DNA of 58,917 nucleotides from Bryobacterales bacterium (GTDB lineage: Bacteria; Acidobacteriota; Terriglobia; Bryobacterales; UBA6623): the NCBI GenBank assembly GCA_026713545.1, contig JAPOOG010000031.1, forward strand, positions 1-58,917. Reading direction: 5' to 3'. Position numbers and translations under genes: made by a program. The notes beneath the pieces are model-generated. The model ran no database searches, had not been told where the DNA came from, and saw only the letters and a program-made list of their open reading frames with translations. Each line of letters opens with the position of its first letter. The stretch's first letter is position 1. This document shows, piece after piece, positions 1 through 7,116 of this stretch.

Positions 1-379
1 AAAGCTCGTGGTAACAGTCACGCAGGCGGCGTTACGCGCCTCCAGACCGATTGCGTACTGCCCAGCCGCTTCAGGAAGGCGGCGCCGCGCTCTGCGCGCA
101 GCCGAGCGAAAGCGGCGCGTAACCCTTCGGGCGACGGACATTTGCGCTCGTCGGTTTTGTCGTTCGCTTTTCCTTTGCGAGGAGGAGATCACCCGGATCG
201 GAGGTCCTCCTCACTCCGCCGCGCCGAGGATGAGCAGGAGCCCGCCACGCTTTTTCATTCGCACCACGGGACTTTCACCACGGACTGTTAGCCTGCATGT
301 CGAACGGCTGAGGGTGCGGGGTATCCCGGAAAACGTATGTAAAGGATAACTTCAGGGCATTGAAGTTATTGAAAACAAA
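1..379. other. Intergenic stretch left of tRNA-Thr, no credible gene
   Basis: No open frame here looks like a protein: the longest (8-349) is Arg/Ser-rich and matches nothing I recognise. A perfect 9-bp inverted repeat, TTACGCGCC at 32-40 and GGCGCGTAA at 114-122, encloses about 70 bases. A second structure next to the tRNA is listed separately. Nothing else can be assigned. Confidence 0.5.
346..369 (-). terminator. AT-rich hairpin just after tRNA-Thr
   Basis: ATAACTTCA (346-354) and TGAAGTTAT (361-369) form a perfect 9-bp stem with a 6-base loop, starting 10 bases beyond the encoded CCA of the tRNA. On the minus strand it is followed by CCTTTACAT, a weak T tract. It is probably the tRNA terminator or a 3' processing structure. 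Confidence 0.45.
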
Positions 380-455
380 TGGAGCCACGGGTCGGACTCG
401 AACCGACGACCTGCGGTTTACGAAACCGCTGCTCTACCAACTGAGCTACCGTGGC
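380..455 (-). tRNA. tRNA-Thr (anticodon CGU)
   Basis: The minus strand folds into a full cloverleaf of 76 bases. The acceptor stem is GCCACGG with CCGTGGC, the D-arm is GCTC/GAGC, and the anticodon stem GCGGT/ACCGC holds the loop TTCGTAA, so the anticodon is CGU and reads ACG. The T-arm is GTCGG-TTCGAGT-CCGAC, the discriminator is U, and CCA is encoded (380-382). It stands alone with no neighbouring tRNAs. Dispersed-repeat copies lie on its upstream side. Confidence 0.96.
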
Positions 456-528
456 CCAAGGCGAGAACCTCTGTATTTTATCAATGGTGTGTCTTACACG
501 GTTGGCCAATCATGCAAGGCGGAGCCTC

Positions 529-581
529 GCCTGCATTTCTCACCACCCGACGGCCGAAGCACGCGATACGACCGCCATGAC
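529..581 (+). repeat. Dispersed repeat, copy C (diverged)
   Basis: The sequence starts GCCTGCATTTCTCACCAC and ends CCGCCATGAC. It aligns in the same orientation with copy B at 40342-40426 (GCCTGCATGTCTCACCAC ... CCGTCATGAC), about three quarters identical over 53 bases by eye. It faces copy A (645-734), so the two form a loose inverted pair between the tRNA and the first protein gene. Confidence 0.5.
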
Positions 582-644
582 TTCGCTTTTCCTTCGCAAC
601 GCTTGCTTGCCGTGCTCAATGTACTGTTCAAGTACGCCTGCGTG

Positions 645-734
645 CGCCAAGCGGCGCGCGCCTCGTCCTGACGGCCCTCTCACGCACTTCGCCTCACCAC
701 GTAGTGAGAAAAGCAGGCTAGCCAGGCAATGCTC
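645..734 (-). repeat. Dispersed repeat, copy A
   Basis: Read on the plus strand, this segment and the reverse complement of 40342-40426 share CGCCAAGCG, CGCGCCTCGTC and a 22-base block beginning TGACGGCCCTCTCACG. They are about 85% identical over 85-90 bases by eye. It contains the near-palindrome CTCACCACGTAGTGAG. The element touches the stop codon of the neighbouring minus-strand gene. Confidence 0.65.
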
Positions 735-3066
735 AGCGTACGACCGTCAGGCGGTGGGGGCTCGACCAGGCCTGGTGGCCTTCGGCGACTTTAAGGTTAC
801 CTGGATAGTGGGGCGATACGCCTTCGATCTCGATGCGCCAGTAATACCAGTGAAAGCCCTCCGACGGCATGTCGGTGTAGGACTTTTGCAACGACATCCG
901 GCCGTCGCCGGGGACAACGAGAACCTCGTCCCCGTCTTTAACAAGGACCGCCCGCACGAGCTGCCTCGGGGTGCGCACATCCAGTGTCAGCTCGACCGGC
1001 CCCGCGCTCTCGACGTCCTGTCCCATGAAGGCGCCGTTCGCGCGCGCGTCGATCTCGATGCGTGATCCGTTCGTCGCGAAAACTCGGTGGTCCTTGATGG
1101 CTTGGAGGATCGCGTCCGGCGTCAGCTCGGGGGCATAGATCCCGGTAAGACCGCCGCCCGTTCCCGGGCTGCGGCGATGGCCGTCGCTCGTGGCGACGAA
1201 GCCCACCTTGAATCCTGCCGACAAATCGCGATGGATCTTCTCGGGCTTGTCCATGAAAACGGCCCAACCCGAAGCTGCTTCGATATTGCCTTCGCAGGGA
1301 CGCCGAATCAGCCGAAAGTGCGGGTGCTGCGTGTTCATCCCCCCGCCGGCGGCTTCGACAAGGTCACAGAGTTCGTCGAAGTCGCCGTCGTTCTCAGCGT
1401 GCCGGATCAGCGGCGTCTCGTCACCCGCGAAGATCACCGTCCGGTGGTTGGGGCGCTTGTCATCGGTGCGGTCGGACCACTCCCAGCCGGGCAGGGCAAT
1501 GAACCTTCCCGGCTCCGTGTGCTTGCGGCTGAGATAGACCCCGTAACGATAGGTCGATTCCGGGAGCATTCCGCCACGGAGAGAGCCCTGCGGATTGGCG
1601 TCAAGCCACGAGGAAGCATCGTTTTCCTGCAAGACGATGACGTCGATCCTGGCCTTGTCGCGGGCATAGTTCAACAGCTCGTCGGGCTCGCCCTCGGCAT
1701 CTTGCGTCAAGGCGCTGTGAGCGTGCAGGTCGCCCCAGTAGAGATAGTGGGTTTCACCGCCGATCTCGATGGACCGCCGTGAGCCGAAGTCGCGTAGAGG
1801 AAGCCTTTGCGGTTTCCAACCGGCATTGCTGGTGGGGATTCGAATCGGTTGGGCGCTTGCAAGATCGACATGGAGGGTGCGGTAGTTATGCATACCGTCC
1901 ATACCGAGCAAGGTCAGCTCGCCTTTGTCGGCACGGCGGGAGGTGGGCACTTCATAGCTGATGAGACCAGCGTGGACACGAACGGGGTCCGACCACGCTT
2001 TTCCATCGAAACGCAACCCGAACAACTCGCCGGGCTCTGTGCTGCGGTTGACCACAATTTTGTGCTCCCAAAGAAGCCAGACGTGACCGGCGTCTTCGAC
2101 CAGCATCGGGTGGCGGCGACGGCCGGAATAGCCGGTGACGATCGCAGGCTCGGGCTCCATCGGGAAGAGCAGGCCATGGCTCAGGTTCGCGATGTCGGTG
2201 CTACCGTCTCTGTCCAGGAGCCGCCACTGACCGCTCTCCCTGCGCGCCGCCTGCAGGGTGTTCCATTGATCGATTGCTCCTTCGCCTGCAGTCACGTCGA
2301 TGTTCGCGACCCAAGAGACAACGAGACCCGTCACCGAACCGTAAACGGCGGTGGGCTTAAGGCAGCTCTTCCCGGGTGGCGACAGACGTTCGATCGGGCC
2401 GGGCTCGGGCGTGATGCGGCGTGTGTATACCGCGTAGTCCGGGTTCTCATAGCGATCCCAAAAGGCCCACAGCTCGCCTTCCGGACCGGCGGAGAGCGTG
2501 GGCCGGTGCGAACTCTTTGCAGGTCCTGACAGTGTACCGGCACGTCCCCAACGCACACCGTCCCAGACGCGGACCCGGATGCGCTGCGGTTCGCCGGAAT
2601 GGTCTTCCCATGCGACGGCTACCTTGCCTGAAAAAACCGTCGCTGCAGGCAGGAGAGCCTGCCGCCCTCGGGTGCTGATCGGTGCGATGGGTTCCCAATA
2701 ACCATCGTTCAGACGCCTGCCGACGATTCGCCAGAGACCGTCTCGTTCCACCTGCCAAAAGGCCCAGCCCGATCGCGCGCCCGTCGCAACGAAGACGGGT
2801 TGGTAGTAGACGCCGACGCCGGCACTGAGTTGCCGCGCGTGGCCCCGGCGGGCGTTCTCGAAACGAGTGGTGTAAATCCGCTCGTGGTGCATCTTGTAGG
2901 TGTTCCAGACGTAGGTGATCGGGCCGTTGGGGTGGAGGTCAAATGTTCCCTGATGAGCGAGGCCGTTGTGGTCGGCATTGACGACCATCTCGTAGGGGAG
3001 GTGCTGCGCGGGCGAGATGACGGCCAAGGAGAAGAGGAAGGCCGGCAGAACAAGGCGTTGCGTCAT
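733..3066 (-). CDS. Exported PHP-type metallohydrolase, DUF3604 family
   Basis: Predicted extracytoplasmic metal-dependent hydrolase of unknown substrate. The ATG at 3066 starts a Sec signal peptide (MTQRLVLPAF..., cleavage near ISPAQ). An ATG at 3075 and a TTG at 3087 are alternative starts. Residues about 25-400 are repetitive beta-strand sequence with Trp/Phe-rich turns (VWDGVRWG, LWAFWDRY, VWLLWEHK), like a BNR/sialidase propeller. The C-terminal third carries the PHP metal site: GDLHAHS near residue 446, then VLQEND, NTQHPH and TSDGHRR. This is the DUF3604 arrangement, known to be PHP-like but without a settled activity. The gene ends against a dispersed repeat and is separated by about 140 bp from cstA, which lies upstream on the same strand. 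Confidence 0.85.
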   Translation of the reverse strand: MTQRLVLPAFLFSLAVISPAQHLPYEMVVNADHNGLAHQGTFDLHPNGPITYVWNTYKMHHERIYTTRFENARRGHARQLSAGVGVYYQPVFVATGARSGWAFWQVERDGLWRIVGRRLNDGYWEPIAPISTRGRQALLPAATVFSGKVAVAWEDHSGEPQRIRVRVWDGVRWGRAGTLSGPAKSSHRPTLSAGPEGELWAFWDRYENPDYAVYTRRITPEPGPIERLSPPGKSCLKPTAVYGSVTGLVVSWVANIDVTAGEGAIDQWNTLQAARRESGQWRLLDRDGSTDIANLSHGLLFPMEPEPAIVTGYSGRRRHPMLVEDAGHVWLLWEHKIVVNRSTEPGELFGLRFDGKAWSDPVRVHAGLISYEVPTSRRADKGELTLLGMDGMHNYRTLHVDLASAQPIRIPTSNAGWKPQRLPLRDFGSRRSIEIGGETHYLYWGDLHAHSALTQDAEGEPDELLNYARDKARIDVIVLQENDASSWLDANPQGSLRGGMLPESTYRYGVYLSRKHTEPGRFIALPGWEWSDRTDDKRPNHRTVIFAGDETPLIRHAENDGDFDELCDLVEAAGGGMNTQHPHFRLIRRPCEGNIEAASGWAVFMDKPEKIHRDLSAGFKVGFVATSDGHRRSPGTGGGLTGIYAPELTPDAILQAIKDHRVFATNGSRIEIDARANGAFMGQDVESAGPVELTLDVRTPRQLVRAVLVKDGDEVLVVPGDGRMSLQKSYTDMPSEGFHWYYWRIEIEGVSPHYPGNLKVAEGHQAWSSPHRLTVVR

Positions 3067-3205
3067 GCCGGGCATGATAGCAACCAAGCCAGGCTGGACT
3101 TGGGAAGGTGAGTTGCCGAAGAATCGAGATCAAGGACCGCGTGGCGGATGGGAGCCTGCGGCGGTACGGAGTTCAGGTTCTTCCTGATTCGGAAGGCCGT
3201 GCTGG

Positions 3206-4888
3206 CTAATCGCCCTCGGCCATCGTCGAGCTCAAAGTCACCGTGTCCTTGCGGAACCGCAGGAAGGCCTCCACGACCAGCCAAAGGCTGAGAAGAAATA
3301 TCGACAGCGCCACAAACGTCAACAGCAACTGCCCGCCCGAAGCGTATTTCTTCAGGTCGAGCAGCATCGCGGTCACGGTCATGACCATCATGAAGGCCAT
3401 CGGAACCGCCGTATACCAATAGTTCCGCCCGCGTTGCCGCAGATAGATGCTGATCGTCAGGAGGGTCAACGCGCCGAGAACCTGATTCGTGCTGCCGAAC
3501 AGGCCCCAAAGCGCCAACCCGGCCGGTTGGCCATCGATCTGGTAGAACGCGAAAAAGCCGATCAGCGCCACCGCGATTATCGAAGCCACGTAACGTCCGC
3601 CCAATTGCGGCACGCCGATCGAGTTCGCAATCTCGCCGATGTTGTAGCGCAGCAGCCGCGTTCCGGAATCCAGGGAAGTCAGAGCGAACGAAACCGCCAC
3701 CAGCGCAATAAACGCCTGCGCCAAGTCCATCGGCAATCCCAGCTTCGTGATGAACAGCGCCGCTCCTTCGATGAATGCCCGCATCTTCTCCGACAGCCCG
3801 CTCGCAGCATCCCAACTCGAATAGTGCGCACTCCACGCCTCGATCGATCGGAACCCCGCCGTGCAGGCCAACACCGCCAACAGGCCCAACAGCGATTCGC
3901 CCACCATCCCGCCGTAGCCTACAAACACGGCGTCCGTTTCCTTGTCGATCTGCTTCGACGTCGTTCCCGACGAGACGAGTCCGTGGAATCCCGACACCGC
4001 ACCGCACGCAATCACGATGAACACGAACGGAAAGATCGGCGGCGCGCCGGCCGGATTCGCGCTCACCGCCGGCGCCGAGAAGTCCGGCATCAGCAGGAAG
4101 AACCCCAAGTATGCAGTTCCCAAACCCAGGTACAGCAGCAGCGAATTCAGATAGTCCCGAGGCTGCAGCAGCAGCCAGACCGGCAGTATCGACGCCGCCA
4201 ACGCGTACCCCAGCAGGATCAGGATCCATGAATCCGCCGTCAAGTCCGGCCGTGCGATCTGCAGGCCTACCCAAATCGAGATCATCATCAGCGCAAAACC
4301 AATTGCCGTGGCCTTGCCGATATGCGCCGAGTGCTTGTATACCCTCCACCCGATGATCATTGCAACGCCCATCAGGAAGAACGTCGGAAAGACCGACTCC
4401 GGATAGAACGCCCCCGTGAACAGTCCCGCTATCGTGCGTACGAATACGCCCATCACCAGGCAGATCAAGAACAGGATGATCAACAGGAAGATCGATTTCG
4501 CACGGCGCCCGATCAAGTCCTCCGCCACCTTGCCGACGCTCAAGCCCTTGTGACGCATCGACACGACCAGCGCCCCGAAGTCGTGAACCGCCCCGATAAA
4601 CAGCGTTCCCAGCACCACCCACAACATTCCCGGCAGCCATCCCCAGATCACCGCGATCGCAGGACCGAGCATCGGAGCCAGGCCTGCAATGGACGCATAG
4701 TGATGTCCAAAAAGGACCGCTCGGCGGCAGGGAACATAGTCCACACCGTCGTTCATATCGTGCGCCGGAGTACTCTTCGTCGGATCAAGCTGGAAGATCC
4801 GCGCCCCCAGATGCCGTGCATAGAAGCGATAGACGACAAAGTAAAGCAAGAAGCAACCCGCCGCAGCGAATACCGGCTCCATAAACAA
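3206..4888 (-). CDS. cstA: Carbon starvation protein CstA family transporter
   Basis: Multi-pass inner-membrane protein of 560 residues with the family signature around residues 52-110: PCRRAVLFGHHYASIAG, then AVIWGWLPGMLW and GAVHDFGA. Further blocks typical of CstA are HGLVSSGTTSKQ, DSGTRLLRYNIGE and LWGLFGSTNQVLG. CstA proteins import peptides or pyruvate when carbon is scarce (known from E. coli and relatives). This copy lacks the long C-terminal part of the 700-residue E. coli protein and matches the shorter clade. It follows the MFS transporter on the same strand after 384 bp, so it probably has its own promoter. The initiator is the ATG at 4888 (MFMEPVFAAAG). Confidence 0.93.
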   Translation of the reverse strand: MFMEPVFAAAGCFLLYFVVYRFYARHLGARIFQLDPTKSTPAHDMNDGVDYVPCRRAVLFGHHYASIAGLAPMLGPAIAVIWGWLPGMLWVVLGTLFIGAVHDFGALVVSMRHKGLSVGKVAEDLIGRRAKSIFLLIILFLICLVMGVFVRTIAGLFTGAFYPESVFPTFFLMGVAMIIGWRVYKHSAHIGKATAIGFALMMISIWVGLQIARPDLTADSWILILLGYALAASILPVWLLLQPRDYLNSLLLYLGLGTAYLGFFLLMPDFSAPAVSANPAGAPPIFPFVFIVIACGAVSGFHGLVSSGTTSKQIDKETDAVFVGYGGMVGESLLGLLAVLACTAGFRSIEAWSAHYSSWDAASGLSEKMRAFIEGAALFITKLGLPMDLAQAFIALVAVSFALTSLDSGTRLLRYNIGEIANSIGVPQLGGRYVASIIAVALIGFFAFYQIDGQPAGLALWGLFGSTNQVLGALTLLTISIYLRQRGRNYWYTAVPMAFMMVMTVTAMLLDLKKYASGGQLLLTFVALSIFLLSLWLVVEAFLRFRKDTVTLSSTMAEGD

Positions 4889-5270
4889 TCCCCCTGATCT
4901 TCCGCGGCCAAGGGCAACTCGATTCCCTCACCAGCGGCGCTCCTATCATAAACGACCCAGCCCTCCTGAACACAAGCGGTTCCGCTGTGACGGGACACAC
5001 CGCCTACAGAGCCCGAATCCAATCGTGACAAGTCCCGCCCAGCATAGCCGCATCCGAAACCGGCTGACCGGGCACATCCTCCGCGAGACACTCGGAGCAG
5101 CGGGCTTGAGCCTTCGCTACGAAAGCACTGAGGCGGCTCTACCGGGGCAGGGAACTCGCAAGGCAGCCGGTCACCGTTTCGCGTTTGACGGTAGTTTTCA
5201 CGACAGGCTTGGAGAGCGCTTTCCCATGGGAAATTCCGCGGATCAGAGCCGATTGCACACTGACGGATCG
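4889..5270. other. Intergenic between MFS gene and cstA
   Basis: No gene is seen. A weak minus-strand promoter for cstA could be TTGTGT (4970-4975) and TATGAT (4945-4950) with a 19-base spacer, longer than ideal. A perfect 14-bp palindrome at 5220-5233 is listed separately. Confidence 0.4.
5220..5233. promoter_or_regulatory. 14-bp perfect palindrome, possible operator
   Basis: TTTCCCATGGGAAA is a gapless palindrome between the end of the MFS gene and the start of cstA. With no loop it is not a terminator. A dimeric regulator site is the simplest reading, but no known regulator is assigned and no second copy was noticed. Confidence 0.3.
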
Positions 5271-6521
5271 CTATGCGGAGCTGTGCTGCTGGAGCGGTTT
5301 TTCAGGATCAATCGCCAACCAGAAAAGGGCGCTGACGGCATAGTAGACTCCAGCGGTCAATAGCGGAATCCGCCAGGAACCGTAGGTTTCGACCAGCCAG
5401 CCGAAGGCCACGGGAGCGATTACCCCTCCGATCTGACCGAGTGAATTCATAGCGCCTGAGACAGTGCCGGCGTGCTCACGGCCAATATCGAGGCAGGTCG
5501 CCCAGCAAACAGCGAGGATCAGGTCGGAGGCGCCGAAGCTGAGCACGAGGGACGTGATCGCGATGGTGTTGTTCTCGGCGATTGCGGCGACCGAGATCAG
5601 AACGGAAGCGACAAGAAGGCTGGACATGCTGGGAATGCGGCGTGCCCAGCGAAGCCGTATGCGGCGGGACAAGTAATCTGTCAACCAGCCGCCCAGAAAG
5701 TTACAGACCGCCCCCGCGAGCAGGGGCAGCATCGCATAGTAACCAACGTAGCTCAGCGTGACACCGCGGCCCTCTTCAAGATAGGTGGGGAGCCAGGTGA
5801 GGTAGAAGTACAGTCCGTAAGCGTAGCCGGAATACATCGCGCACAAGGCCCAAACGTTGCGACTACGGATCAGGAGCGCCCAGGGGACCTTGTGCGAGTG
5901 CGTCGTAGCCGCACGGCCTTTCTGAATGAAGGCCAATTCTTCAGCATTGACCGAGGGGTGCTCTTCGGGTGAGTTGCGATACCAGGAAGTCCAGAACACA
6001 GCCCAGACGAGCCCGAATCCGGCGAACACCCAATAGACCCCGCGCCAACCCATGATGCTCATCAAAGCGATAACCAGCGGCGGCGCGAAAGCGCCTCCGA
6101 GGCGGCTGCCGACCATGATCACGGCCTGGGCGCGGCCGCGCTCGGAGAACGAAAACCAGCGCGAGATGGCCGAAGCCGAGCCCGGAAATGCCCCCGCTTC
6201 GCCGCAGCCGAAAAGGAAACGGACGACGATCAAACTGGTGTAGTTCCAAGCGAGGCCGGTGATCGCCGTGAAGACGGACCACCAGATCACGATGCGAGTG
6301 AGCAGCGCCCGCGCACCGAATCGATCGGCGAGCCAACCGCCGGGAATTTCGAACAGAACGTAGCCGAGCACGAATGCGCTGAAGACCTCGCCCATCTGCA
6401 CTTTGCTCAGACCCAACTCGGCGGACATGACGGTTGCCGTGGCTCCGATGCAGACGCGGTCGAGGTAAGTAATCAGCGTGAGGGCAAACATCAAGCCGAG
6501 CACTGTGTACCGTGCGGGCAT
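5271..6521 (-). CDS. MFS transporter, anion:cation symporter (ACS) family
   Basis: Twelve-helix major facilitator of 416 residues. Helix 1 has LTLITYLDRVCIG, close to the NYLDR motif of the ACS family (hexuronate, glucarate and phthalate transporters). The loop 2-3 signature is GGWLADRFGAR, followed by FLFGCGEAGAFPG and SRWFSFSERGRAQ, all typical of the family. The likely substrate is an organic anion such as a sugar acid, imported with cations, which would fit the sugar-acid dehydratase at 53604. The start at 6521 gives a normal N-terminus for the family, but the Shine-Dalgarno is poor (GGAG abuts the ATG). An AT-rich island lies about 70-130 bp upstream. Confidence 0.88.
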   Translation of the reverse strand: MPARYTVLGLMFALTLITYLDRVCIGATATVMSAELGLSKVQMGEVFSAFVLGYVLFEIPGGWLADRFGARALLTRIVIWWSVFTAITGLAWNYTSLIVVRFLFGCGEAGAFPGSASAISRWFSFSERGRAQAVIMVGSRLGGAFAPPLVIALMSIMGWRGVYWVFAGFGLVWAVFWTSWYRNSPEEHPSVNAEELAFIQKGRAATTHSHKVPWALLIRSRNVWALCAMYSGYAYGLYFYLTWLPTYLEEGRGVTLSYVGYYAMLPLLAGAVCNFLGGWLTDYLSRRIRLRWARRIPSMSSLLVASVLISVAAIAENNTIAITSLVLSFGASDLILAVCWATCLDIGREHAGTVSGAMNSLGQIGGVIAPVAFGWLVETYGSWRIPLLTAGVYYAVSALFWLAIDPEKPLQQHSSA

Positions 6522-7116
6522 CTCCGACAGGATACTATGCGAGCCGTGCCAAGCCGCTCGAAGGCGCGCTTATATTCCTTCATGGTAATCTTGAAGTTAT
6601 TTAGTATAAGTTATTATTATATGTTGATATAATTATTTATATCCAGGAAAAAACTTGTTCTCCGTCGAGAAATCGTGACGAGACAGATCAACGACCTGGT
6701 TTCTCCGCCACGAGTTCCGGCGGCTTTATCAGAAGGCATTACGCGAGTTTCCGAGAGCTGAACAAAGCGGGGGGAAGGGAATATCCCGGCGGAGAGAACG
6801 GGGTGGTTCTCGAGCGGAATTCAGCCGTGTCAACGTCGAAATTTTGAAGCGTTGGTGATGAACAAGCTGTGCTCTTTAGGGGCGACGCGTGAACCTTCAC
6901 TTTCGCACCGCAATGGCGGGTTGGAATGGGCGGTTCGAGAGCCACTTTGAGCTTTTGCTTACTCGAAGCGGTTTTTCAGGGAAGTAATGTCTGCCTTGGC
7001 GCGGTAGGCTCTTGGGCTCTCTGAAATCCTGACCGTATTGCCCATGGCTGATGGTTGGCCTATTCTTGACAGTGTCAGGGCAAGTGGATTACGCCGCTCT
7101 GCTTGGGAGGCTTCCT
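6522..7116. other. Divergent intergenic region with AT-rich island
   Basis: No protein gene is supported. Bases 6588-6655 are strikingly A+T rich compared with the surroundings and contain two direct AAGTTATT repeats and several TATA-like hexamers. They are probably the promoter/UP region of the minus-strand MFS gene. On the plus side, TTGACA at 7066-7071 begins an 11-bp interrupted palindrome (TGACA-G-TGTCA, 7067-7077) ahead of the gene at 7117. The matching -10 is weak (GATTAC/TTACGC near 7087-7094). Confidence 0.45.

Noticed and set aside
8..349. 113-residue plus-strand frame at the left edge
   Set aside because: Arg/Ser-rich composition, no ribosome site of note and no family features; typical of chance frames in high-GC DNA.
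451..1065. 204-residue plus-strand frame
   Set aside because: It runs antisense through the end of the DUF3604 gene and through the dispersed repeat; its resemblance to a frame near 40500 comes from the DNA repeat, not from a protein family.
3063..4640. 525-residue Gly/Arg-rich frame on the minus strand
   Set aside because: Out-of-frame shadow of cstA, which has clear family motifs over the same bases.
6739..6945. 68-residue minus-strand frame in the 6.5-7.1 kb gap
   Set aside because: No family features, Pro/Ser-rich, and no ribosome site; considered chance.
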